Shown one piece after another: positions 16,777 through 25,884 of a stretch of DNA of 64,000 nt (position 1 is its first letter; every line of letters begins with the position of its first letter). The stretch comes from Roseimicrobium gellanilyticum (lineage in GTDB: Bacteria; Verrucomicrobiota; Verrucomicrobiia; Verrucomicrobiales; Verrucomicrobiaceae): contig NZ_QNRR01000004.1 of the NCBI RefSeq assembly GCF_003315205.1, positions 62,001 through 126,000 of the forward strand, in the 5' to 3' direction. The notes beneath the pieces were generated by a model. The model saw only the letters and a program-made list of their open reading frames with translations, made no database searches and was not told the origin of the DNA. Position numbers and translations under genes: made by a program.

Positions 16777-17044
16777 GGCCGTGCAAGTAGGAGCTGAGGT
16801 GACGGAGACGCTGAACAAGAAACTCCAGATAACGGGGGCCAATCCGGCGATTGTAATCCTTCATCTGGTCTTCGAGTGGAATCCAGTGGCGATCGTAGTC
16901 GCGGCGCATGGCATCATTCCAAAGGGGTGCGACTTGCGTGTGAGAGCGATCGACTTCCGCCATGGCGGAGGCGAGGTGTTGGTTGAACTTTTCCAGGGCG
17001 TGAGCCAGGGCAAGAGCTCGTTCATGCACTTCATCCATTGACAT
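16766..17044 (-). CDS. WXG100-like small helical protein (first of pair)
   Basis: The product is 92 residues. The ATG at 17044 is chosen because AAGGAGA lies 8 bases upstream on the minus strand, a strong ribosome-binding site. A long first helix (EVHERALALAHALEKFNQHL) leads to LWND at 41-44 and a second helix (RRDYDRHWIPLEDQMKDYN), ending in a basic tail. This is the size and hairpin layout of WXG100 proteins, with W-N-D replacing W-x-G. It overlaps the FtsK stop by 14 bases and the next gene by 11, so the three are translationally coupled. Likely a heterodimer partner of the 87-residue protein; inference from pairing. Confidence 0.75.
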   Translation of the reverse strand: MSMDEVHERALALAHALEKFNQHLASAMAEVDRSHTQVAPLWNDAMRRDYDRHWIPLEDQMKDYNRRIGPRYLEFLVQRLRHLSSYLHGHGS

Positions 17045-20000
17045 GGTGGGTCTCCTTCCATCGGTTGAGGTGGGGGACAAGGGAACTCAGCTGTTCACTC
17101 CAGGAAATCTGAGCGTCCACAGTGTAAGGCTTGAATTTGACTGAGGTGCCTCCGGCGGTGTCCTGACAGATGGCGAATACCGGACGGGAGTTTCCTCGCT
17201 GGAGCTTCGCCGCCTGATCGTTACCGAGCAAAAGGAACGAGTCACCGTCCGCCATCTGGGTGACCACTCGATGCTTGAAGTGCTCAAGTTGGGCACGGTC
17301 AAGGCATTGCTTGAGCGAGCTGGCGGAGGGAAAGCTCATCACGACATGCAGGCCCAGGATGGGACCGCTGACATAGATTGATTTGAGCTTTTCACCATCC
17401 GGACTGTCGACTGTGGATCCGAATGTACTCGTCACCTTGGCAAGTGGAGGCATCCGATCCGCTCCTGCGATGACCAGCAGCCAGGTGGGCTGACGCTGGA
17501 GCTCGGCCTCCTCCAATGTAGAGCGCCGTTGCAATTCGAGGGTCCATTCGTCCAGCCATCTGGTGGCGACTCGGGCCTCCTTGGTGAGGACACAGTTCGG
17601 GGATTGGCTGTGGCAATCAAAGATCCGGCTGCATACCGAGTCCAGGAGACCTTCCCACGGAGTTCCAGGAATTGCCCTGTCAACAAGATGGAGTTTGAAG
17701 TCGCCAGACGCCTGGCCGACGGCGACTGAGCAGAGCAGGCCAGCAAGGATGCCATAGGTGGCATTCAGATTCTCCCCCACCAGCAGCACGTTCTCCATGG
17801 CGCGCCGACGCAGGATGACACGTGCCTGACCGTGGACATTGAGCTCCTGTCCAACCCAAAGGGCCATGGGGCGCTCTCCAGCGTACCAATCAGGAACACC
17901 GAAGCCCTGTTCATGAACCGGGGCCACAGCAATCTTTCTCCATGCCGTCTCATCGGGGCGATGGGGCAGCCGGATGAGATCCACCATTTGCGGGTTCTCA
18001 GAGAAGTTTGGTTGTTCCCTTCCGTCGAAAACCACGGTGGCAAAGCGTTGCTCGGCGGGCCATTCTCGATCTGCCTTCTTTTCCAGGGCCTCCAGGAGAC
18101 TGGCTCGCCGCACATGGTCGAGGAGCGCAACCTTTCCAAATTCGTTCGAGTTGTCGTCGCCGCTGTTGGAGTTGACCACCACTTTTCCCGGGATGTCGCA
18201 CTGTTCCACCAGACGCCTGCCGTTCCTTCCAAATTCGGTGAGCCCCTGGACGTCCGACTGGCTCATCCGCATTGCAATGCGGAGGTGAATGCTGCCGAAC
18301 ACTGCGGCCTGATTGAGCATCCCTGCCGCGCCGAACCGTTGTGAGCCCAGGAGAAGATGGATGCCCGCGCTTCGCCCCTGTTGTGCCAGGGTCAGCAGGT
18401 GGGCGGACGCCTGGTTCATCCGGTCATCCTCAAAGAGCTCCTGATACTCATCAATCATCAGTACAATGCGCGGCCGAGGACCGTCAGGAGAGCCGACGTT
18501 GCGGTATGCGGGGAGGTCCACGACCTTGAGTCTTCCAAACAGCTCATTTCTCCGTTCCATTTCGGCCACCAGTTCGGCCAGCACGCTCCTGGACAGTTCA
18601 GGGGCTGAATTCAGCGCCACCGCACGGGCGTGCGGCAAGCGTCGATAAGCTTGGAACTCCACGCCCATCTTGCCATCGATGAGGTACAAGTTCAGTTCTT
18701 CAGGACTGTATCGCGTGGCCAGGCCGCAAATGAATACATGATAGAGATTGGACTTCCCAGAGCCGGGCATGGCGCCCAGAATGCCGTGGGCGCAGGGCCG
18801 TCCGTCCCGTTGCACACCAAACCAGAGATGAATGTGGTTGCCACGGCTTACGGAGCCGACCGGAGCCTCAATCAAGGTGTCCGCCCGCTGAGTCCACCAA
18901 GCCGTCGGATCGTCGCCGGTCAGATGGCTCCATTCGACATTGTGCTCAGGCGGCTTCGCTGCGTTGAGATGCTGGAGCGCCAGGGTCTGGACGGTTCCAT
19001 CCGGACCGCGCAGCATCTGCACTGCCATGCCCTCCAGCACCGGCTTGGGCGGGTTCTGGATATCTACGACTGCCATGCCGCCAAAGTCCTGCCAGCTCAA
19101 GTCGCGTGGCAGCTGCTTCGCATCAGAATGCTGGATGAAAAGATACTTCCCGGCCACGGGTCCGTTCTTGGCGATCTTCTGCAAAGTTTCGATGGTTCGC
19201 CGATCATAGCCATCGGGGAAGTTAGCCGCAAAAATGAACTCGTACCGTTCATTCGCCTGCGTCTGTTCAGGAAGCTGGTCGAACGAATGAACCTCCGCAT
19301 CAAGATGGGTCTTGATGATTCGGCCGATGTCATCCCACACCGATTCGAGATCCCGCGCAATATCGACGCCGATGGGGCGGAGAAAGGGCAGGCTCCGCTG
19401 CATGGGAAATGCCCGGCCTGCACCGGAAGGATCCAGCAAGGTGAAAGTCGCCCCATAGGGAATCATGGTGGCAAGCTGCAGTACCAATCCGTGCATGAGG
19501 GCCAGCGAGTCAGCGGCGCTGCCTTTGAGAAGTGTCGTCATCTGGCCGCCGAGCAAGGGCATCAGAACAGGCATCATATAAGGTGTGCCACCGTGTCCCA
19601 ATTGCTCACTCGCCATGCCTGCGAGCCAGAACGGCGCCCGATGGCTTGATGAAAAATCATGGGCCTTCCAGGCTTCCGCACTCCAGTCACCCCGGAAAAA
19701 CACCGGTAGGGATTGCAACACCTGATGCCAGTTTACCGCATCTTCTTCGAATTCCTCAGCCATCAACCGCTGTGTGGTGTTTTGGAACCTCTGGAGTGCG
19801 CGCAATGCCTCTGCCTTTGCGGCTTGGAAATCAGCGGCTGCTGCTTCAGAACGTCTTCTGCTGTCTTCCTGCTGCTGTTTTGCAGCTCTCAGCGTGCTGT
19901 CATCAAACCAGCGGATGAGAAACCAGATGCCAATCAGAACAATCAGAAGCAGAAGTCCAAGCATCAGCTGGGTTGCCCTTTGTTCCTCAGCTTGTTTCAC

Positions 20001-20315
20001 GTGGGAGTCTGCGCGCGCGAGCTCCTGTCTGGCTTGCGTGGCCTTCTGCCTGGCATCCGCAAGCTGGGCCAGCGCGGAGAGCAGATTGTCCAGTATATGG
20101 CTCTCAGTGCGGGGCCACCGTGCCGCGAGGGGATGTGACAGTTCCACGTTCGAACCGGAATGGATCTCACAGGACGTCAGTGCAGTGCGGAGGGCATGTT
20201 CGCTGCCCAAAATCTGATCGCGCCATTGGCGCAGTGCCAGCCGCTTCTTTACCGCCTTGTCCATGAGGACGGGGAATTGCGCATAGGATGAGAAACTGTG
20301 AGGCCGGCTGCTCAT
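17031..20315 (-). CDS. EssC-like membrane FtsK/SpoIIIE ATPase
   Basis: The product is 1094 residues from the ATG at 20315 (ATGs at 20384 and 20264 are alternatives). An N-terminal helical segment (to about 115) leads into one transmembrane helix (LMLGLLLLIVLIGIWFLI, about 118-135), then a coiled coil (140-190). Three ATPase-like regions follow. The first (about 225-420) lacks a P-loop. The second (about 490-770) is intact, with Walker A GAMPGSGKS at 514-522 and Walker B RIVLMIDE at 616-623, and an LLLGSQRFG sensor segment. The third (about 800-1070) keeps the fold but has a ruined P-loop (GENLNAT at 847-853). This domain order is that of EssC/EccC, the motor of type VII secretion, but without FHA domains. 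It heads the operon and overlaps the first WXG-like gene. DNA translocation is the alternative role. Confidence 0.88.
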   Translation of the reverse strand: MSSRPHSFSSYAQFPVLMDKAVKKRLALRQWRDQILGSEHALRTALTSCEIHSGSNVELSHPLAARWPRTESHILDNLLSALAQLADARQKATQARQELARADSHVKQAEEQRATQLMLGLLLLIVLIGIWFLIRWFDDSTLRAAKQQQEDSRRRSEAAAADFQAAKAEALRALQRFQNTTQRLMAEEFEEDAVNWHQVLQSLPVFFRGDWSAEAWKAHDFSSSHRAPFWLAGMASEQLGHGGTPYMMPVLMPLLGGQMTTLLKGSAADSLALMHGLVLQLATMIPYGATFTLLDPSGAGRAFPMQRSLPFLRPIGVDIARDLESVWDDIGRIIKTHLDAEVHSFDQLPEQTQANERYEFIFAANFPDGYDRRTIETLQKIAKNGPVAGKYLFIQHSDAKQLPRDLSWQDFGGMAVVDIQNPPKPVLEGMAVQMLRGPDGTVQTLALQHLNAAKPPEHNVEWSHLTGDDPTAWWTQRADTLIEAPVGSVSRGNHIHLWFGVQRDGRPCAHGILGAMPGSGKSNLYHVFICGLATRYSPEELNLYLIDGKMGVEFQAYRRLPHARAVALNSAPELSRSVLAELVAEMERRNELFGRLKVVDLPAYRNVGSPDGPRPRIVLMIDEYQELFEDDRMNQASAHLLTLAQQGRSAGIHLLLGSQRFGAAGMLNQAAVFGSIHLRIAMRMSQSDVQGLTEFGRNGRRLVEQCDIPGKVVVNSNSGDDNSNEFGKVALLDHVRRASLLEALEKKADREWPAEQRFATVVFDGREQPNFSENPQMVDLIRLPHRPDETAWRKIAVAPVHEQGFGVPDWYAGERPMALWVGQELNVHGQARVILRRRAMENVLLVGENLNATYGILAGLLCSVAVGQASGDFKLHLVDRAIPGTPWEGLLDSVCSRIFDCHSQSPNCVLTKEARVATRWLDEWTLELQRRSTLEEAELQRQPTWLLVIAGADRMPPLAKVTSTFGSTVDSPDGEKLKSIYVSGPILGLHVVMSFPSASSLKQCLDRAQLEHFKHRVVTQMADGDSFLLLGNDQAAKLQRGNSRPVFAICQDTAGGTSVKFKPYTVDAQISWSEQLSSLVPHLNRWKETHHVNG

Positions 20316-20648
20316 GAAAGTTTGGTGGGTCGAATTCGTGAGGCTTGAGTCGAGAAAACACAGGGCGGTCAGATGGACGGGCATTGTATGTTTGTTCCGG
20401 GGGAATACAAACGACTCGCGAAAACTTTTCGTCGTTGCATGTGTGGTGCAGCATCTGCGTGCTGAGGCGCGGCCTTCTGCCTCCAGTCGCAAAGGAGACA
20501 ACACTGTCAGTCCCTACTTCTCCTTTTCTGCCCTGTACCTCTGTTTTGGTGCAGGACGGTAAGAACGCGGCGTAGGCGCGCCGTAGTGACACAAGGGATC
20601 TTGGCGGCATTTGGCCGCACCTTGCTCTTCCGGACCCACTCCCTGAAC
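20316..20648. other. Divergent intergenic region upstream of the FtsK operon and ceramidase-like gene
   Basis: These 333 bases separate two divergent genes and should contain promoters for both. The segment is slightly more A+T-rich than the flanking genes. I see no convincing -35/-10 pair, operator or repeat. If the ATG at 20384 starts the ATPase, the gap is 69 bases shorter. Confidence 0.4.
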
Positions 20649-22064
20649 ATGCACAAGCCAACCTTCCTCATCGCGCTATTCCTCTCAGCTGGGTTTTGTC
20701 TCGGCTCCGCTCTTGGCCAGTCGGCCTCTGGGACCGCTGTCCCCGCGGCAGCCCCGGTCTGGAAGGCAGCTGCCACCTCCATGAAAATCACCCCGGAAAA
20801 GCCCATGTGGATGGCGGGGTATGCCTCCCGCAAGACACCCTCCGACGGGGTGCTGCAGGACCTGTACGCGAAATGCCTCGTACTGGAGGATGCGAAGGGG
20901 AATCGGCTGGTGATTCTCACCATGGACCTCATCGGTATTCCCGCGTCGCTGCGCCAGGGGGTGGAGGAGGCGGGGCAGAAGAAGCATGGGCTGCCGCCGG
21001 AGAGCGTCGTGATGAATGCGTCTCACACGCACTGTGGCCCGGAGTTCCGCATTGGAGGGTGGCGTTACCTGGAGGGCATGGAGCACAAGGTCGCGGAGGC
21101 TGAGGAGTACGGGAAGCTGCTGCTCGAGCGTCTCACCAAGCTGATGGATGACTCGATTGCGAAGCTGGCTCCCGCGCAGGTGCATCACAATCGCGCGCGC
21201 TGCGGCTTTGCCATGAACCGCCGCCTGCCTTCACGCCTCGGCTACAAGAACAGTCCCTATCCCGATGGCCCGGTGGACCATGATGTGCCGGTGCTGGAAG
21301 TGAACAGTGCGGATGGGAAGCAACTCGTGGCCGTGCTCTTTGGCTACGCCTGCCACAACACCACGCTGGGCATCCAGCAATTCTGCGGTGACTACGCAGG
21401 CTACGCACAAGAGGAACTGGAGAAGGCGCATCCGGGGGCCGTGGCCCTCTTCATGACTGGCTGCGGTGGTGACCAGAATCCGTATCCGCGCCGTGAAGTC
21501 GATCACGCGAAGACTCATGGCAAGACGCTCGCCATGGCGGTGGAGACCGCCCTGCAGGTCATGCCAAAGCAGCCCACACCCAGCGACCTGAAGATGGCCT
21601 TCGAGCGTGTGCCACTTGCCTTTGCCACGCCGCCGACCAAGGAGGAACTGGAGAAGCGCGCGGAAACCACCAATGCCTATGAGGCGGAGCATGCCAAGAG
21701 GCTCCTGGCCATCCTCAAGAACGAAGGCAAGCTGGAGACCTCCTATCCCTATCCGGTGCAGGTGATCCACTTCGGCGATGCCATGGCCATGGTCACCCTC
21801 GGCGGCGAGGTGGTGGTGGACTACTCCCTGCGTCTCAAGCGCGAGTTGAAGCATCCCATGGTGTGGGTGTGTGGTTATTCGAACGATGTCATGGGCTACA
21901 TCCCCAGTCTCCGTGTGCTCAAGGAAGGTGGCTACGAAGCCGGCGGCGCGATGGTCTATGGCTCTCATCCCGGTCCGTGGAGTGAAGCCGTGGAGGAGAC
22001 CATCATAGGCAAAGCGAAGGCGCTCGATGGGAAGCTGGGAGCTGCGGGGGCAGGGCGCAATTAA
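20649..22064 (+). CDS. Secreted neutral-ceramidase-like protein
   Basis: The product is 471 residues from the ATG at 20649, with a signal peptide (MHKPTFLIALFLSAGFCLG, cleavage near ALG-QSA). The mature part matches the N-terminal domain of neutral/alkaline non-lysosomal ceramidase: MKITPEKPMWMAGYASR start, NASHTHCGPEF with the two zinc-type His, FGYACHNTTLG with a third His and FMTGCGGDQNP. In true ceramidases these residues bind Zn and cleave the amide bond of ceramide. PVC bacteria carry many shortened homologues lacking the C-terminal Ig-like domain, as here (true enzymes are about 650 residues), and their substrate may be another amide or ester. It stands alone between the FtsK operon and the VOC gene. 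Confidence 0.88.
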   Translation: MHKPTFLIALFLSAGFCLGSALGQSASGTAVPAAAPVWKAAATSMKITPEKPMWMAGYASRKTPSDGVLQDLYAKCLVLEDAKGNRLVILTMDLIGIPASLRQGVEEAGQKKHGLPPESVVMNASHTHCGPEFRIGGWRYLEGMEHKVAEAEEYGKLLLERLTKLMDDSIAKLAPAQVHHNRARCGFAMNRRLPSRLGYKNSPYPDGPVDHDVPVLEVNSADGKQLVAVLFGYACHNTTLGIQQFCGDYAGYAQEELEKAHPGAVALFMTGCGGDQNPYPRREVDHAKTHGKTLAMAVETALQVMPKQPTPSDLKMAFERVPLAFATPPTKEELEKRAETTNAYEAEHAKRLLAILKNEGKLETSYPYPVQVIHFGDAMAMVTLGGEVVVDYSLRLKRELKHPMVWVCGYSNDVMGYIPSLRVLKEGGYEAGGAMVYGSHPGPWSEAVEETIIGKAKALDGKLGAAGAGRN

Positions 22065-22190
22065 AGAAAGGCAAACTTTGAGCCTCCATAGCGACCAGAA
22101 AGGGGACGGCGTGCGATTCAGGATTCCCGCGCTGCCCCGGTAGCGCATTCAGGGCTCCCCCTGATCGTAACCCCAATCCCCCCATCAGCC

Positions 22191-22712
22191 ATGTCTGCTC
22201 CCGTGAAGAAAAAGCCGGACGAGTACCACTCCGTCACGCCCAGCCTGGTCGTCCGCAATGCCGCCGCGGCATTGGATTTCTACAAGAAGGCTTTCGATGC
22301 AAAGGAGGTCTACCGTCTCGGCACTCCCGATGGAAAGATCGTTCATGCCGAAATCCAGATAGGAGACTCACGTGTGATGATGTCCGATGAGTTTCCTGAG
22401 TGGCAGAGTTTCGCGCCACAAAGCATCGGGGGCACGCCAGCCACGCTGTTGATTTATGTGGATGATGTCGATGCTGCTTACCAGCAGGCCCTGGATGCGG
22501 GCGCCAGCAAGATGAGCGAACCCGCGGACCAATTTTGGGGTGACCGTATGGCGGGGCTGTACGATCCCTACGGTCATCGCTGGAGCCTTGCCACGCACAT
22601 CGAGAATGTCTCTCCCGCAGAAATCAGCCGCCGTGCAGAGAAATTCTTCGGGGCTGATATCAAAGACCTGTGTGCGGGAACACGCGACGCGGCCAGAGAC
22701 AGCGAGTCTTGA
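22191..22712 (+). CDS. VOC (glyoxalase/PhnB-like) family protein
   Basis: The product is 173 residues with two beta-alpha-beta-beta-beta modules. The start VTPSLVVRNAAAALDFYKKA and the end MAGLYDPYGHRWSLATH are characteristic of the PhnB-like branch of the vicinal-oxygen-chelate superfamily. Possible metal ligands are His-15 or His-45 and the C-terminal His of YGHRW. A basic tail after residue 140 is variable. Members include antibiotic-resistance and isomerase-type enzymes, so the reaction is not defined. It converges with the usp gene; a hairpin (22755-22775) lies between them. Confidence 0.88.
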   Translation: MSAPVKKKPDEYHSVTPSLVVRNAAAALDFYKKAFDAKEVYRLGTPDGKIVHAEIQIGDSRVMMSDEFPEWQSFAPQSIGGTPATLLIYVDDVDAAYQQALDAGASKMSEPADQFWGDRMAGLYDPYGHRWSLATHIENVSPAEISRRAEKFFGADIKDLCAGTRDAARDSES

Positions 22713-22754
22713 GGTGCGCCTTGGTATACCTCCCAAGGACTGATGCATGGGGTT

Positions 22755-22775
22755 CAACGGTGCAATACACCGTTG
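22755..22775. terminator. Strong hairpin between convergent genes
   Basis: Arms caacggtg (22755-22762) and caccgttg (22768-22775) form an 8-bp perfect stem with a 5-base loop. It lies between the VOC gene and the convergent usp gene. There is no T-run on either side, so it is not a textbook intrinsic terminator but may act in both directions. Confidence 0.4.
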
Positions 22776-22814
22776 AGGCTCCATCATCGAAATCCGCACC
22801 AGCACCAGGGTGAG

Positions 22815-23714
22815 TCAACCCGCCTTCTCGCGATGGGCTCGGACCAGAAGAATGTCGCCTGGCACGGAGTCTACAATGCGCGGAGTATTGCCTCCCACGA
22901 ACAGGTGGAACAGGAAGCCCCGACCGTAGGCACCGATGACTGTGAGATCTGAGTGTTGCTCTTCCACAAAACGGCGCAGCATCAGGCCCGGTGGACCGTG
23001 CTCGATGGTGGTTTGCAGGCGGGCACGCACCTGCTCTGGCAGTGCCGTATCGCGGACGAACTCTGCGATGGTGGCTCTTTCCATGGCGGCAAACTGGTGG
23101 CTCAGTGTGCTGTCGGATAACAATGCGCGGTACGGCATCTCAAACGAATGCATCAGCGTCAGCCGGGCGCTCGGAAAAGAATGGGCGGCGACCTCCAGGC
23201 CCCATCGAGATTCTTCTGTGAAATCAGTTCCCACCAGCACGTGTTGATAGCTCCCGTTCGGTCTCGTTTTCACCACAAGCACCGACACCGGCGATTTTCG
23301 CAGGAGGTATTCCACGGTGCTCCCCAGGAGCGTCCTTCCGAACAATTCGTCGCGGGCCATGCCCAGCACGATCAATTCGCAGCCTTCTCTCGCGGCAGTG
23401 TCGAGAATGACTTGAGCAGGGTCACCCTCCTCAATGTGAATCTTCAACTGAGCCACCTCTTCCCTGAGGTCTCGCCTGATCTGTTTTTGAATGTGGAGTT
23501 CTTGCGAGGGCGACTGTCTCCACGAGGGAAGGGGATCGACGAGATCGGAAACGTGTTCGGCCTTCCGGTCAAGGGCATGGACGACCAGCAATTCCGCGTC
23601 CCACTGGCGCGCGAGCTGCGCTGCCCGGTCCAAGGCGCGGTCACCGCGCGCACTCAGGTCGGTTCCCAAAAGAATCTTCTTGGGAGGGTGTAGGCTAATC
23701 TTTGGGTCTGACAT
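22815..23714 (-). CDS. Tandem universal stress protein (UspA family)
   Basis: The product is 299 residues from the ATG at 23714, which has the ribosome-binding site AAGGAG 7 bases upstream. Two Usp domains lie in tandem: about 10-145 (KILLGTDLSARGDRALDRAA ... VSVLVVKT) and about 150-295 (HVLVGTDFTEESRWGLEVAA ... GDILLVR). The second keeps the ATP-binding pattern G-x2-G-x9-G (GAYGRGFLFHLFVGGN); the first is less regular (GMARDELFGRTLLGST). It lies 56 bases downstream of nhaA in the same direction and is likely co-transcribed with it. The cluster with nhaA, hpf and nhaR points to a role under salt, pH or stationary-phase stress. Confidence 0.93.
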   Translation of the reverse strand: MSDPKISLHPPKKILLGTDLSARGDRALDRAAQLARQWDAELLVVHALDRKAEHVSDLVDPLPSWRQSPSQELHIQKQIRRDLREEVAQLKIHIEEGDPAQVILDTAAREGCELIVLGMARDELFGRTLLGSTVEYLLRKSPVSVLVVKTRPNGSYQHVLVGTDFTEESRWGLEVAAHSFPSARLTLMHSFEMPYRALLSDSTLSHQFAAMERATIAEFVRDTALPEQVRARLQTTIEHGPPGLMLRRFVEEQHSDLTVIGAYGRGFLFHLFVGGNTPRIVDSVPGDILLVRAHREKAG

Positions 23715-23770
23715 GGATACTCCTTGGGTTAAAGGGGGCGAAGGGGAAGAAAGAGGCTTTGTAACTGTGA

Positions 23771-25606
23771 TCATGGAATGGGGTTGCGCTTTCGATTCGG
23801 CCACAAAATGGCAGTGCCCACGACCCCAGCGATGATCGACGCGGTGAATATCGCAATCTTCGCCGCAGCAAAATCGACCGGCTCAGGAAAGGCTTCACCA
23901 GCGATGAAAAGGGACATGGTAAAACCAATGCCTGCGAGAGCGCCTGCGCCGGCGACCTGACGCCAGGAGTATTCCGGCGGCTTGGTGGCAATCTTCAGCC
24001 GGACTGCCAGCCAGGCTGCGAACAGGATGCCGGCTGGCTTTCCGACGACCAGACCGAGGATGATGGCCAGCATCAGGCTTCCATGACTCTGGAAGACATC
24101 CCACGAGAGGACCACTCCGGCATTGGCGAGTGCAAAGAGCGGCAGCACCAGATAACTGGACCACGGTTCCATCGTGCGGAGCAGCTTGTCCGCAGGCGAC
24201 TCCGTGCGATCATGGATGGCATCCAGCTCGCGCATGGCGGGCTCGGAAAGACCGTGCCTCATGAGGGCATCTCCGCTGCGGCGAGTTTCGGCGCGGATGA
24301 TGGCTTCCGCCTGACCCAAGAGCACGTGCAGCTTCGCAGGCGGACGGGCGGGCGTGACCAGGGCGAGGATGACACCAGCCAGTGTCGCGTGCAGCCCGGA
24401 CTCGTGGAGGAGCACCCAAAGAACGATGCCTGCCAGGATGTAAGGCAGTGGACGATAGATGCCACACCGGTTCATCCCGACCAACAAGAGCGTCACCCCT
24501 GCGGAAGCCATCAGATAGTTCATATGAATGGTCTCAGTATAGAAGGCGGCAATGATGGCGATGGCGACCAAGTCATCAATGATCACTGCGGCAGTGAGAA
24601 ACACGCGCAACTCAACCGGGACGCGCGCACCGAGCAATACGATAATGGCCACGGCAAATGCGGTGTCCGTGGCAATGGGAACAGCCCAACCGGCAGCGAG
24701 CGGACCCGGCGGTGCGATGAAGAGATAGATCGCGACAGGCACGAGGATCCCGCCCAGGGCGGCAATGACTGGCAAAGCACCTGACCGGAGTGTTGAGAGA
24801 CGCCCCGTGGTGAACTCACGTTTGATCTCCAATCCAACGACCAAAAAGAAGATGGCGAGAAGTCCGTCATTGATCCAGTGGATCAGGGAGAGATTCAACG
24901 CCGCATCACCTATGCGAATGCCACTCACCATGGACCACAGCGAACTGAATGCTGGACCCACCGCGGAGTTCGCGAGGAACACTGCCAGTACGGACATGAA
25001 CAAAAGCAGCAATCCTGCGGAGGGTGCCCAGCGTGCGAAGTTCAAGGCCGCCGTTTGTACACGATGGCCCAGCGTGCCCAGCATCGCATCGGCCAGTGTA
25101 TTCTCATCCCACGTTCCCTCGTAGCGTCTGCCGTTGATGAAGAAGGTGGGAGTCATCACCACGCCACTGCGGTGAGCGCTTTCCACGTCCTCTTTCACCC
25201 GGACTTTGGCCGTCTCCAGAGTGGCTGCGTGTTCGCCTTGAGGTGGAGGCAGGTTGAAGTCCCGGGCGAGTCTCTCAAAGTCTCCGGATGTGAACGCATG
25301 CCCTCCCTTCATGAGCGCATCATGGACGGGCCAGAATTCTCCCGTGGTCAGATAGGCGTACTCGGCCAGCTCTGCAGCCCGCTTTGCGATGCCGCTGTCT
25401 CCCGCCGGGCGGTGACGGAAGACATAGCGCAGCCTTTCTCCAAATCGGTCGCGCAGGTCGGCCACGACCTCGTGGGCCAGATGACAGGAGCGGCGCGTGT
25501 AGTTCCCGTATTCGACCAACGTCAACTCGGCGTCCGGGTTTCCGAGGATATGGTCACGCTCGGGATCCACTGGACGTTCAAGTTTCGTTGGTCGCGTCGA
25601 AGTCAT
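23771..25606 (-). CDS. nhaA: NhaA Na+/H+ antiporter with N-terminal DsbA-like domain
   Basis: The product is 611 residues. Residues about 10-185 form a DsbA/thioredoxin-like domain: [19 protein letters not shown] in the active-site position and [16 protein letters not shown] as the cis-Pro loop. The usual C-x-x-C is R-R-S-C here, so only the second Cys (C41) remains. Residues about 190-605 are a complete NhaA with about 12 helices, including [19 protein letters not shown] and the essential Asp pair in [12 protein letters not shown]. NhaA exchanges 2 H+ for 1 Na+ in the inner membrane; fused thioredoxin domains are known in part of the family, their role uncertain. The gene lies between hpf and usp and opposite the divergent nhaR. 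Confidence 0.95.
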   Translation of the reverse strand: MTSTRPTKLERPVDPERDHILGNPDAELTLVEYGNYTRRSCHLAHEVVADLRDRFGERLRYVFRHRPAGDSGIAKRAAELAEYAYLTTGEFWPVHDALMKGGHAFTSGDFERLARDFNLPPPQGEHAATLETAKVRVKEDVESAHRSGVVMTPTFFINGRRYEGTWDENTLADAMLGTLGHRVQTAALNFARWAPSAGLLLLFMSVLAVFLANSAVGPAFSSLWSMVSGIRIGDAALNLSLIHWINDGLLAIFFLVVGLEIKREFTTGRLSTLRSGALPVIAALGGILVPVAIYLFIAPPGPLAAGWAVPIATDTAFAVAIIVLLGARVPVELRVFLTAAVIIDDLVAIAIIAAFYTETIHMNYLMASAGVTLLLVGMNRCGIYRPLPYILAGIVLWVLLHESGLHATLAGVILALVTPARPPAKLHVLLGQAEAIIRAETRRSGDALMRHGLSEPAMRELDAIHDRTESPADKLLRTMEPWSSYLVLPLFALANAGVVLSWDVFQSHGSLMLAIILGLVVGKPAGILFAAWLAVRLKIATKPPEYSWRQVAGAGALAGIGFTMSLFIAGEAFPEPVDFAAAKIAIFTASIIAGVVGTAILWPNRKRNPIP

Positions 25607-25884
25607 AGGCAGTTTGATCGGGGAATGGGATTTTGAGAAGACGACTCATCGCGTCTTCAAAACGTGGGGTGAATAGGCAAGGGATCTGGGACCTCCTTGT
25701 CCACCTGGAGGATTGGAGGCGCTTCCACGCCTCGTCGGAGTGCAGGCCGTGATCTGTCCCGCCCTTCTCGGATGAGACATCGGAGGCGGATGCGGATGCA
25801 GTTCCGAGTCAGAACTGCATCCCTTCGAAGGCTGTCCGCACACAAAGTGCTCTGGTGAAGGAGACAGCCAACGAACCTGGACCG
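25607..25884. other. Intergenic region between hpf and nhaA with two hairpins
   Basis: The 278 bases hold no credible gene. Two stems can be seen: gaagacg (25637-25643) with cgtcttc (25652-25658), which lies in the leader of nhaA, and the perfect 9-bp pair atgcagttc (25796-25804) with gaactgcat (25812-25820), just beyond the hpf stop. Neither has a T-run. The first could regulate nhaA translation, the second could end or stabilise hpf mRNA; both roles are inferred. Confidence 0.4.

Noticed and set aside
14363-17044. Calling the small operon proteins true WXG100/ESAT-6 members
   Set aside because: They lack the exact W-x-G turn; only length, helical-hairpin pattern, Trp position and the FtsK neighbour support the relationship, so they are labelled WXG100-like.
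21231-22148. 305-codon minus-strand frame opposite the ceramidase-like gene
   Set aside because: Antisense to a protein with clear signal peptide and metal motifs; no own features.
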